DNA of 25,170 bases from a virus. How positions within the stretch are numbered: position 1 is the stretch's first letter; each line of letters starts with the position of its first letter. The DNA is taken from positions 1-25,170 of IMG/VR virus record IMGVR_UViG_3300033388_001206; one strand, 5' to 3'. Under the pieces are notes generated by a model. That model did no database searches, was not told the DNA's origin, and was given only the letters and a program-made list of their open reading frames with translations. This document shows, piece after piece, positions 5,925 through 13,595 of this stretch. Made by a program: the position numbers and the translations under genes.

Positions 5925-6695
5925 TTAGGTAAGATTCTTAAAGGCCGTGTACAGCTTCACAAGCAAAGCATCGAGATTCTTAATGTATCTTAGAGCACCT
6001 CTCCAATAATCCGGGTTACTAATGATACCTCTGCTCACCAGCCAATCAATTACTTGCTCCGGATTAACTTTATCTACGAAATTCACTCCCAGGTATTGGC
6101 ATATTGCTTTTGCTATCACCTTACCTACAAGTTCTTGATTCCCCGCGTTGGTCAGCCAAGCCTCTTCTATAGGGTTGGAAAGAAAAGCCACTTCCACCAG
6201 GGCAGCGGGCATAGCGGTATGGCGTAGCACATAGAAATGTGCTTCCTTCACTCCTCTGTTTTGTAACTCGGTAGCCTCTCCCGCCGTGACGGGAATATCT
6301 GCTTCCTTCACGGCAATAATTTTGCCAGACGGCGTATTGGTGGCAAGGAATAGTTGCATGTTCAGTAGGTTCGCCAGTCGCAGGCCCTCCTTGCTCCCCT
6401 CGTAGTAGTAGACTTCCAGACCGTTGGCCTCCGGGTTCTCGCTTGCGTTAGCGTGGATCGAGACAAAGCACGAGGCACCAGACTTATTTGCTATGTCACA
6501 TCGTTGCTGAAGGCTTACGTCTACATCATTCTTGCGGGTCATTACAACTTCAACGCCTTGCTTACTCAGCCACCCGCTTGCACAGAAAGCAATACTGAGG
6601 TTAACGTGCTTTTCGGTAACGCCCATGGATCCTAAGGCTCCCGGGTCTCGTCAGCGGCCCCCGTGGCCAGGATCAACGCACGCAATCAGGGGCAT
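5925..6695 (-). CDS. N-acetylmuramoyl-L-alanine amidase (Amidase_3) endolysin, interrupted by an in-frame TGA at codon 15
   Basis: The frame from ATG 6695 has a textbook ribosome site (AGGAGG, 8 nt upstream) and encodes MPLIACVDPGHGGR, then TGA at 6651-6653, then RDPGALGSMGVTEKHVNLSI and a full Amidase_3 domain. Zinc ligands would be His11 (DPGHGG), Glu28 (TEKH) and His81 (SIHAN), with catalytic Glu168 (LVEVAFLSN). The C-terminal 60 residues are a small helical region. Amidase_3 enzymes cut the MurNAc-L-Ala bond of peptidoglycan. Translation from ATG 6626 gives a 233-aa protein lacking His11, which should be inactive. Between GHGG and DPGA one residue is usual; here there are three codons, CGC TGA CGA, so a 6-nt insertion is possible. 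TGA followed by C is a leaky context. Confidence 0.85.
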
Positions 6696-6718
6696 TTAGA
6701 CCACCTCCTTTTTTCTTT

Positions 6719-6853
6719 TTAGCACCCTTCTGGTTCAGTTGTGTCGCTTGTCCAGTCGAAAACTATTCCCTCCACGTCAGGATCAGCAAAATCCAGATCA
6801 GCGTCAGGGGCATCGCAAAGAGGGCAAACAGGGAAATTACTTCGGTATAACAT
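6719..6853 (-). CDS. 44-aa acidic protein with a CPLC motif
   Basis: A short frame from ATG 6853 to TAA 6719, starting inside the 3' end of the holin gene (17-nt overlap) and ending just before the AGGAGG of the amidase gene. The product has CPLC at residues 10-13 and a very acidic middle (DAPDADLDFADPDVEG). Coupling between holin and endolysin and the biased, non-random composition argue that it is translated. The family is unknown to me; a lysis accessory role would be a guess. Confidence 0.5.
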   Translation of the reverse strand: MLYRSNFPVCPLCDAPDADLDFADPDVEGIVFDWTSDTTEPEGC

Positions 6854-7259
6854 TTTCTTTCGTCCCCTCACTTTTTTTCTTGATCTGATCAAGGGCATCT
6901 TTAATCACGCCCGGGATAGGTATATCCATCCTGCTTAAATTTTCCAGTATGGATAAACCCTCATTTGCAATGTAGAAGAATATCGCCAGGTTGCGCAGGA
7001 TTTCCGCGCCAAGCAGAATATCCAGCCAGTACCCAATCGCCACGGGTACAAACAACAGAATCTTCTTCGCAATGCCCCGCAGCCCTACATTTGAATCCAA
7101 CTTCTTTTCGTACCATGCAGCGGTCAAGCCGGCGATATAATCCATTACCACGAATATAACGAGGATTTTTAGCGCCACGTCCCAACCTCCCAGCAAACCG
7201 ACCAGAAGGCCGCCGACAATTGCAACAGCCGCTTTGATTGAAGGTATTAAGTTGTCCAT
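6837..7259 (-). CDS. Phage holin (toxin secretion/phage lysis holin family)
   Basis: A 140-aa membrane protein starting at ATG 7259 (MDNLIPSIKAAVAIV). It has hydrophobic segments at about residues 9-24, 27-44, 63-78 and 83-97, then an amphipathic, charged C-terminal tail (DALDQIKKKSEGTKENV). The motif DYIAGLTAAW followed by a 'GLRGIAKK' segment is typical of the Firmicutes phage holin family (Holin_4, TcdE/UtxA-like). It forms membrane lesions that release the endolysin or collapse the membrane potential at the end of infection. An open frame extends 30 codons further upstream, but that stretch contains a terminator hairpin and is not likely coding. The amidase gene follows downstream, forming a lysis cassette. 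Confidence 0.88.
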   Translation of the reverse strand: MDNLIPSIKAAVAIVGGLLVGLLGGWDVALKILVIFVVMDYIAGLTAAWYEKKLDSNVGLRGIAKKILLFVPVAIGYWLDILLGAEILRNLAIFFYIANEGLSILENLSRMDIPIPGVIKDALDQIKKKSEGTKENVIPK

Positions 7260-7278
7260 GTAACCACGCCCCTTTCCG

Positions 7279-7307
7279 CAAAAATTAAAGCCGCCTATTT
7301 CGGCGGC
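7279..7307 (-). terminator. Intrinsic terminator upstream of the holin gene
   Basis: On the minus strand GCCGCC-GAAATA-GGCGGC is followed by TTTAATTTTTG, a classic GC stem and U-tract, 20 nt before the holin start. It would separate the tail transcript from the lysis cassette unless transcription is antiterminated. Confidence 0.75.
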
Positions 7308-7432
7308 AGTCATCTCTTTTGTTGTGTTATCTCGCTGAATGTTCTTCATTACTTGTTACATGATTGTCGAATCTTTCCGCAAACCTATGGACCTGTTCCT
7401 CATGTCTGGTAACTCGGATCTCAAGGAGACAT

Positions 7433-7639
7433 TCAAATTCCCATCTCCTTGATTAAATTAAGCTCGTTAAGTTGTTGTATTAAGTCATCCTTGCGTTTTT
7501 GCAAATGTGCTATATTGCGTTCGATGTTCTCCAGCTCGCACTTTTTCCGCTTAATGATTTGCTCAACTTCCGCTTCGTGAATTTCTCTTTCTTGAATAAT
7601 GACTATTTTTTCTCCACGCTTCTCAAAATTCAACGTCAA
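7433..7639 (-). CDS. Small coiled-coil protein downstream of the tail-tip gene
   Basis: A 68-aa protein made almost wholly of heptad-like charged helix (EIHEAEVEQIIKRKKCELEN, then HLQKRKDDLIQQLNELN), so a coiled coil is expected. The TTG at 7639, or the TTG two codons on, starts inside the 3' end of the tail-tip gene (17-nt overlap), with GGAGG just upstream. Small coiled-coil proteins at this position are common in Firmicutes siphophages, but I cannot name its function. Confidence 0.65.
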   Translation of the reverse strand: MTLNFEKRGEKIVIIQEREIHEAEVEQIIKRKKCELENIERNIAHLQKRKDDLIQQLNELNLIKEMGI

Positions 7640-10600
7640 ACACCTCCGGTATCCTCAAGCCAGAATATCCTTTTCTAACAGCAGATAATAACCAGACAAA
7701 GACTGTATTGCTTGTTCCGACATTTCTTTCTTTTACCATAAACCAAGAATCACCTATCTCTGCAACATAAAGACCGACATCGGCGTAGGGAGTAATATGG
7801 ATAAGCCAGGGGGTCAAGTCTGAATTAGGTTCAATACACTCCAGAAAAATGGGATCAAGTTCGACCACACATTCCCCGTTTACTAATTGTGCCTTACCTT
7901 CGTCAATAAACCTAACTTCAGGAGACTCTCGCACACTGAGTAGTCTCACGCCAAAGTTCTCGGTCTTTTGGGCACAATTCTTAGTTCCAGAAGCAACCGT
8001 TAAGCCACCATAAAAGGTGTTTGTTCCCGAACCTGCATCAAAGCGATTGCCTCGTTTGTCTTCTACCCCCCCATAGGGTCCCATTGTGATAGACTCGTCG
8101 GTATCAGAATCGAGAGATATTCCCGAACCATTCTTGCCCCAGAGCCACAATTCACGTGTTGAAGCCCCATTAAGAAGAATCCGTGCTCTCTCAGTTCCTG
8201 CATCGTAAAGACTTATAGATCCCTGATCACCATCAGTAGAAATTTCGATTACTGTTCCGGTTAAACCTACACCACGTAGAATACCACCTGGATCTATTTG
8301 AATGTATTGTTTTGTTGCTTCGGGTGTGCCGGACTTTATTGAAGTTGCATATATCTCCCCATTAGTGACCTTCAACCCATACTTCCCCGCCGCATACTGC
8401 CCCATATGCGTCCGCAGGTTGCCTTGGTCGTCATATATCCTGATCCCGCCTTCGACGGGAGGAGCAACAAGGGTTACTTCGCCGTTCTTGCTCCACAGCC
8501 CAAACCGCCGCACCGTAGGCTTCAGGTGGCCGTCGCAGCTCATGAGGTAGGTGGTGTATTCATCGACCACCAGCGGTAACCCGCTATTATACTCCGCCTG
8601 GTGCTCGGAGAGGATCTGCGCTTTGCTCATCACAGCGAAGTCGGAAATGATGCCGTTGGCTTGCTTTGCTCCTGCCCAACCACTTTGAGCACAACCGACA
8701 CGCATTGTTGCAGGTAAAGTGCCTACAGGCTCGACGTATGACAAATCAGAACCAAGTTGAGATCCGTTACAACAAAGTCGCAAAACGGAACCATTGCTAG
8801 AAAAGGATATTAGATACGAATTGCCCTGTTGTAACGCAGAGCCCGTTTCAATTTTATACTCGTTGCCATTTGATTTGACAAGTCCAATAACCGCGCCACC
8901 CCAACCCAGCCCAAGAAGATAGAAGTTGTTTGCGTCAATATAGCACTCCCAAAGCGTTTTAACGAAATTGTTCACGTTGGTAGGTATTTGAGGCGTATAC
9001 CTCAGCTTCACCGTCCAGTTACCCTTCTGGAACACCCCCGCCGTGGGGGCGGTGAGGACTTCAGCGGCTCTGGAGCCGTCCATTATGCTTGTCGCAAATG
9101 CCTTCTGCTCAAGCTGGACGAACTCAACCTCGATGGGGCGGGTGGAGAAGGTGAATATTCGCAAGTCTACCGAAGAAGGAACGGATTGGCTGTCGAAACC
9201 GTCCTTTTTGAAATTCTGGAAAGCGGTGGTTAGCTGGCTGGAGGAAATATCTAATTCCTGCTCGGCGTTGTCATAATCAGAAGCATGTAGGTCTAAAACT
9301 AGCGTGTCTGCCGTCCCGCTTGCATCTTTATACCTCGCCCTTATCAAGAAGCTATGTTTCGTGTTCTGCGCCAGATTGGTCAGGGTGCATTGACACCCAC
9401 TCACGGTCGTTCCATCAGGGCTTTGTAGAGTTAAAACGCCATCGGCTATTGAAGCACCGGAACCGAAAAACGCCCACCCCGTTGAGCTGTTGAAAAGCGG
9501 GTCGGCCCCAGCGTTGGTCTTGACAAGGTTGGCGTTGGCCTCTTCGCTCATCACGCCCTGCTGGACGTAGTAAACGGTGAAGTCCAGCGCACGAAAAGCT
9601 GTAGCAGAGTGGTTCCGTAACCCCACGCCGCCGCCAGCGAATGTGGTGTCGGTGACGGAAATCACTTTGTCATCTCGCAACGCCAGCAGGTAGTAATTGT
9701 TATTATCCTGATACCTCGCCACAATCCCGCCGTCGTCAGCCTGGTCGCTGTTCACCACAATCTCGCAGTCCTGCAAAAGCAGGTCGTTTTTGATCAAGGT
9801 CGCCTGCGTCCCGCCAGTCCCCGTCAGCACCCCGTCGGAAACCGCCCACGTCGCCGGGGAATCCCCGCCGCTGGTGTACTGCGAGAGTTGGTCGGTGTCG
9901 AACAGGTCTTGCCACACGGGAGCAGGAAGAGGGGCGTATTCGTAGCGCGGCTGGTTAGTGGATACCTGGGAGCCATCCTGCTTGTAGGCTATGCTGTCTC
10001 TTGTGAAATTAGCTGTCTGCTCGCCCAGGGTTTCGTACCAGCCCAAATGTCCCATGAGATCGCCGGAGGCATTGTAAACTTTTACGCCGTCTTCTCGGTA
10101 TTTCGCATAGCCGGTTTCGCTGTCTCCGTAGATGTTTAGCCCGTCAAACGTCAGAGCCGTCCGCCAGGTTTGACCGCCGTCTTTAGTGAAGCGGATGCCT
10201 TCTTTGGAGAGCCGGATCTGCTCGTTGCCGTCGGCGGGATTGACGATATACAGATAATCCCCAGCCCAATAAAAGTTGGTATTTCCGCGGATGGTTATCA
10301 AGTTGGTGAGGATTGATCCCACTTTGAGGAAATCTGCATTTATTGCCCCGTCCATAGTCATCGCTACAGTATATTCCCGCAAGGGGTTATCCAACCCTGT
10401 GCAGTTATCGCTGTATCCCAATCCCCCCATATTCCAACGCCAGATCTTCACTGCCTGCTCAGGGTCGGGGTTGTCCATAATAAGAATCTCGTTTGTCTCG
10501 TTGGGTGCCTTGCGGATGAGAACGTACCCCTCTATAGCGTCCTTAATCAACTGTGTGGACTGGTTGGCGGCCTGGGCGACCTCTTGCGCGTCCCTGGCGA

Positions 10601-11759
10601 TCGCTATGACTGAAGCAACGGTTTTGGCTTGCTGAGGCTGAACCCCACGGAGCAGGCTGCCCTTGCCTGCCGCCCGGATGATGTGCCCGCCCCGGTAGCG
10701 CCAGGTAGAGTGGGTGATGAGGCTCACCACGTCGCCGCCGCTGATCACGCCCGTATCAGGCAGGGTGATCCAGTCCCCCGCCTGCAGGGCCGGATCGCCA
10801 GCGAAGAAGACGTTATAGGGGGTATATTCGGCTTGGGTGATTTGGCTGAGCAAATTACTCAGGATAGTGTTTATTTCAGACGCTTCTTTGCCGGACAGCA
10901 GCGGGTTCTCCTCCAGGGTCATGGTCATGCCGTCCGTACCCTGGGCATAGTCAGTCTCTCCCACCCTCATGGTAACCTTAGTGATCTTTACTGCAAAATC
11001 GGAAACGTCGGTGCTGAACCGCCCAGCCTTGGCAACCGTCTTTACGCTTGTACCCAAGGTGACTGGTACAATTTCGAGTTGTCCCAACCGGTTCATCCTG
11101 GCGAATGCGCCCAATGCCTGGCAGATCCACATCATGAGATCACGGCAGGTGCTGACTTTGCTCGCCGCCGGCAGGGTCAACTCTACTGTACCATTAGCCA
11201 TGCTTTCTATGTCTTCTTGACTAGCAGCGAGTGTTACGCCTACTTTGGTGCAACAGGAACTGATGATCGCGTGGGGGGTTCCTGATGTGAGCACGTCGGT
11301 TAGGTCAACGTCGAAGAGGATCATCCCGTCCAGGGCCTTGAGTCCAATGCTATTGGTCTTCCTATTTATCTCAGTTACATAGTAGTACCCTAGCGGTACG
11401 TATTCATATTGTCCCTCGCCTACATCTATGCCAAATTGGGGAGCAATTCGTGCTCCGTTAAGGGAGTAAGGACTCTCAAGGACTTCAGCTAGCACCTGTG
11501 TTGCGGATAGGTAAGCGAAGTCCGTCCAAATCTCCGTTGGTGCTGTTAGCGTTAGCCCCATTTCGGAAGCATAAACATTGCCAACTTCAATATCTTCTCC
11601 GGACACGCACTGTTCCGTGAAGTACAGGCTTCCTTGTGCTATGACAGCATCGGTCACTTCAATGACGGAGTCGTCTGCGAGCGTAATTGTCCCAGCTATT
11701 CGCACGTTGCGTGTCTCTTGTGCAATTGCAGCCTTGTATGCTTCACTTACAGGATACAT
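7623..11759 (-). CDS. Tail-tip / tail-associated protein with lectin-like domains and receptor-binding C-terminus
   Basis: A 1378-aa structural protein (numbered from ATG 11759, chosen because GGAGG lies 8 nt upstream; the frame opens 5 codons earlier). The N-terminal 300 residues resemble Tal/gp27-like baseplate-hub proteins (PVSEAYKAAIAQETRNVRIA). The middle holds a fibre region with two concanavalin-A/LamG-like sandwiches, roughly 630-760 (LLQDCEIVV, IVARYQDNNNYYLLALRDD) and 935-1080 (WECYIDANNFYLLGLGWGG). The C-terminal 120 residues (SPEVRFIDEGKAQLVNGECV onward) match the 'E-V-F-D-x-G-x-x-x-L-V-N-G' ending of many Firmicutes phage tail proteins, probably for receptor binding. It should sit at the distal tail end and bind cell-surface glycans. 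It follows the tape-measure region, as expected. Confidence 0.85.
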   Translation of the reverse strand: MYPVSEAYKAAIAQETRNVRIAGTITLADDSVIEVTDAVIAQGSLYFTEQCVSGEDIEVGNVYASEMGLTLTAPTEIWTDFAYLSATQVLAEVLESPYSLNGARIAPQFGIDVGEGQYEYVPLGYYYVTEINRKTNSIGLKALDGMILFDVDLTDVLTSGTPHAIISSCCTKVGVTLAASQEDIESMANGTVELTLPAASKVSTCRDLMMWICQALGAFARMNRLGQLEIVPVTLGTSVKTVAKAGRFSTDVSDFAVKITKVTMRVGETDYAQGTDGMTMTLEENPLLSGKEASEINTILSNLLSQITQAEYTPYNVFFAGDPALQAGDWITLPDTGVISGGDVVSLITHSTWRYRGGHIIRAAGKGSLLRGVQPQQAKTVASVIAIARDAQEVAQAANQSTQLIKDAIEGYVLIRKAPNETNEILIMDNPDPEQAVKIWRWNMGGLGYSDNCTGLDNPLREYTVAMTMDGAINADFLKVGSILTNLITIRGNTNFYWAGDYLYIVNPADGNEQIRLSKEGIRFTKDGGQTWRTALTFDGLNIYGDSETGYAKYREDGVKVYNASGDLMGHLGWYETLGEQTANFTRDSIAYKQDGSQVSTNQPRYEYAPLPAPVWQDLFDTDQLSQYTSGGDSPATWAVSDGVLTGTGGTQATLIKNDLLLQDCEIVVNSDQADDGGIVARYQDNNNYYLLALRDDKVISVTDTTFAGGGVGLRNHSATAFRALDFTVYYVQQGVMSEEANANLVKTNAGADPLFNSSTGWAFFGSGASIADGVLTLQSPDGTTVSGCQCTLTNLAQNTKHSFLIRARYKDASGTADTLVLDLHASDYDNAEQELDISSSQLTTAFQNFKKDGFDSQSVPSSVDLRIFTFSTRPIEVEFVQLEQKAFATSIMDGSRAAEVLTAPTAGVFQKGNWTVKLRYTPQIPTNVNNFVKTLWECYIDANNFYLLGLGWGGAVIGLVKSNGNEYKIETGSALQQGNSYLISFSSNGSVLRLCCNGSQLGSDLSYVEPVGTLPATMRVGCAQSGWAGAKQANGIISDFAVMSKAQILSEHQAEYNSGLPLVVDEYTTYLMSCDGHLKPTVRRFGLWSKNGEVTLVAPPVEGGIRIYDDQGNLRTHMGQYAAGKYGLKVTNGEIYATSIKSGTPEATKQYIQIDPGGILRGVGLTGTVIEISTDGDQGSISLYDAGTERARILLNGASTRELWLWGKNGSGISLDSDTDESITMGPYGGVEDKRGNRFDAGSGTNTFYGGLTVASGTKNCAQKTENFGVRLLSVRESPEVRFIDEGKAQLVNGECVVELDPIFLECIEPNSDLTPWLIHITPYADVGLYVAEIGDSWFMVKERNVGTSNTVFVWLLSAVRKGYSGLRIPEVFDVEF

Positions 11760-11788
11760 TGACTTCGCCTCCACTATTGCCGTTCCCG

Positions 11789-11983
11789 TTAGTTGAGAAA
11801 TGGTTCTAAATCCTTGTACGAAAACGAATTGTATTCGACACCATTTTCATTAAAATACTCACGCACTTTATCAACTAGTTCTTGGTTTATTTGCTTTGTT
11901 ATTTGCATCTTACGACCAAATTCATCTATATAAGTTTGACTCAAAGCCCACTTAACGGCATCTTTTGTTTCAACTGGCATCAT
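11789..11983 (-). CDS. Hypothetical 64-aa tail-region protein
   Basis: A small hydrophilic protein (MMPVETKDAVKWALSQTYID at the start) with a predicted helical character and no recognised motif. The ATG at 11983 follows the 197-aa gene without a gap, and the tail-tip gene begins 29 nt after its stop, so it is transcribed within the tail operon. It may be a small baseplate or assembly protein. Function unknown. Confidence 0.55.
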   Translation of the reverse strand: MMPVETKDAVKWALSQTYIDEFGRKMQITKQINQELVDKVREYFNENGVEYNSFSYKDLEPFLN

Positions 11984-12576
11984 TAATTAGGCACCCCCAT
12001 CAGGAAAACTGTGCAACTTCCACTTGTTGGAGCAACAGAAGCTCGCAGAAGAATCTGAATATCAACTAAAGGTAATTCTTTCAACCACTCCATTTCGGAA
12101 GTAACAAGGTATGGTGCTGTCATGTCCGCAGGCAAAATAATCCTTCTTTCACTATCACTCCACGCAGTACCGTCCCATACAAAAAAACCTGAACCTTCGA
12201 GTGTCACAATCAATTCCACATCTTGATCGTGCGTATTTTTTGCCCACAACGATATGCGTTTATAACTTGATATATCAAAAACAGTCGAAAAATGTATGTC
12301 TGTATCGGTTATAGCTAGGGCGTCAAAAATCATTACTTTTGTAACATTTCTGCCCGTTAGCTTAGTAGGCACTGCCTCAGCGTCCGGGTTAACCACCTTC
12401 ACATTGCCGGGATTAACCGCCGTCAGCAGAGGGTTGCCGTTTGCATCGTAAAGGAGAACCCGGCTTGCCCCGTTGCGGCCCTCCAGCGGCTCATAAGAAT
12501 CCGAAGACGGATTATAATATTGCGGTATGGGCTTCTGGTTTACGTCTTTTTTAATCGCCACAGTATTGTATGCCAT
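11983..12576 (-). CDS. Hypothetical 197-aa tail/baseplate-region protein
   Basis: A 197-aa protein rich in beta-strand-like sequence with no motif I can name. The first 60 residues contain YYNPSSDSYEPLEGRNGASR, a phage-structural style Asn/Gly/Pro-rich stretch, and the C-terminal part resembles a jelly-roll-like structural domain (KRISLWAKNTHDQDVELIV). It lies between the DUF6711-like gene and the tail-tip gene, where distal-tail or baseplate proteins are encoded, which makes a virion role likely. An enzymatic role is not supported. Confidence 0.6.
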   Translation of the reverse strand: MAYNTVAIKKDVNQKPIPQYYNPSSDSYEPLEGRNGASRVLLYDANGNPLLTAVNPGNVKVVNPDAEAVPTKLTGRNVTKVMIFDALAITDTDIHFSTVFDISSYKRISLWAKNTHDQDVELIVTLEGSGFFVWDGTAWSDSERRIILPADMTAPYLVTSEMEWLKELPLVDIQILLRASVAPTSGSCTVFLMGVPN

Positions 12577-12591
12577 GCTGCAATCCCCTTC

Positions 12592-12933
12592 CTAGAATTC
12601 AATCAACGCCGCCGACAACTCCCAGAGACTGTTGTCCGGGTCAACGCTGTCATATTTGATCAGCTGGGCATCCCGATTACCGGAATACATATCTCGTGTA
12701 GGTGTGGTGGAGGTAGTGAACTGGGCGGGTGCAATAGCATCCGTTATCGTCTTCAGTTGCGTTTTCGTAACCTTCCATTTCACCTGGATTTTGTATACCC
12801 CAGCCCGGACGCGATCCCGCACCAGAACGCCGGTTTCGGTGCGCCTGGTGTTCTCGCTATCGATGTCCTGAAGGCTGACTCCATATTCGCTCGGTGCTGG
12901 CATATCTACGCCGCCAATACTGATCAGTGCCAT
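12592..12933 (-). CDS. DUF6711-like phage tail protein
   Basis: A 113-aa protein (MALISIGGVDMPAPSEYGVS at the start) that fits the DUF6711 family of Firmicutes siphophages: a short beta-rich protein with 'G..mP.P..y.v...did...', an RTETGVLVRDRVRAG segment and a K-x-x-W core (KIQVKWKVT). These genes lie directly after the tape measure gene and probably encode a distal-tail or baseplate component. The position here agrees. The stop lies 15 nt before the 197-aa gene. Confidence 0.7.
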   Translation of the reverse strand: MALISIGGVDMPAPSEYGVSLQDIDSENTRRTETGVLVRDRVRAGVYKIQVKWKVTKTQLKTITDAIAPAQFTTSTTPTRDMYSGNRDAQLIKYDSVDPDNSLWELSAALIEF

Positions 12934-12938
12934 AGCTA

Positions 12939-13595
12939 CTACCTCCCGTTGCTCCGCAGATTACGGCGTTCCTGCGCCCGGTAAATGTACGCCTCAACCT
13001 GCTCATTGCCGATGTAAACGTAGATGTCGCCCGTGCCCGCCAATTGAGTAGTGCGAAAGGCCGCCGCTATGCGCTCGGCCAGCTTGTCCATCCAGCTGGT
13101 GTCAGACAGGGGCAACAACGCTTCGGGGCCGCGCTCGCCCACGCCGATAACGGCGGGCCGGGTAATTATGCCGCCCTCGCCGTACCAGCGCACGTCTATG
13201 TCGGGCACAGGAAGAGATATCCCTGCTATAGACTTGGAACCGATACTGAAACTGAAATGCGGAGTAGGGATACGCAAGGACTTAATTCCGTCAATTAACC
13301 TGTCAATAATATCCCGCCCCCACCAGTACGCCCGGCTCGGGATGGACTTGATATAACCCCAGGCTTCGTTTAGCCGGCTTTTGATTGTGGACGCTACATT
13401 AGAGCCGTATCTGCTTGCGCTGCTAACTATATTGCCCCATACCTTGTCGATCCTTGCTTTCATGTTGTCCCAGACGTTCAGAATGGAGTTTTTGATCGAA
13501 CCCCATTTGTTACCGGCAGTTACCCGGAAGTTATCCCAGGACGATCTGAGGTAGCTACTTATATTGCTCCATTTTGTAGCTATGTTCTGCCGCAT
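12939..13595 (-). CDS. Tape measure protein, C-terminal part (out of frame with the N-terminal part)
   Basis: A 218-residue frame that continues the Trp-rich helical repeats of the tape measure (WSNISSYLRSSWDNF, VWDNMKARIDKVWGNI) and ends in the usual C-terminal region: GEGGIITRPAVIGVGERGPE, followed by ALLPLS. The 'GGI...p..igvGErGpEai.Pl' motif is found at the end of many Firmicutes phage tail tape measure proteins. The frame overlaps the N-terminal part by 41 nt. It is not expected to be a separate gene: the overlap is exactly where a 22-bp tandem duplication changes the frame (13586-13629). A Met codon exists at 13595, but no good ribosome site is apparent. Confidence 0.85.
   Translation of the reverse strand: MRQNIATKWSNISSYLRSSWDNFRVTAGNKWGSIKNSILNVWDNMKARIDKVWGNIVSSASRYGSNVASTIKSRLNEAWGYIKSIPSRAYWWGRDIIDRLIDGIKSLRIPTPHFSFSIGSKSIAGISLPVPDIDVRWYGEGGIITRPAVIGVGERGPEALLPLSDTSWMDKLAERIAAAFRTTQLAGTGDIYVYIGNEQVEAYIYRAQERRNLRSNGR

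Noticed and set aside
6600-6655. TGA in the amidase as a selenocysteine codon
   Set aside because: Only a weak GGA/UCC, CCC/GGG pairing is seen downstream, and a Sec beside the zinc-binding GHGG loop has no known reason.
7350-7432. Minus-strand frame (LEIRVTRHEEQVHRF) between the coiled-coil gene and the holin
   Set aside because: Looks protein-like, but it has no start codon after the preceding stop, so it was not called; it may be the remnant of a small gene.
10629-11285. 218-codon plus-strand frame opposite the tail-tip gene
   Set aside because: Low-complexity, random-looking product; the opposite strand encodes a continuous tail protein.
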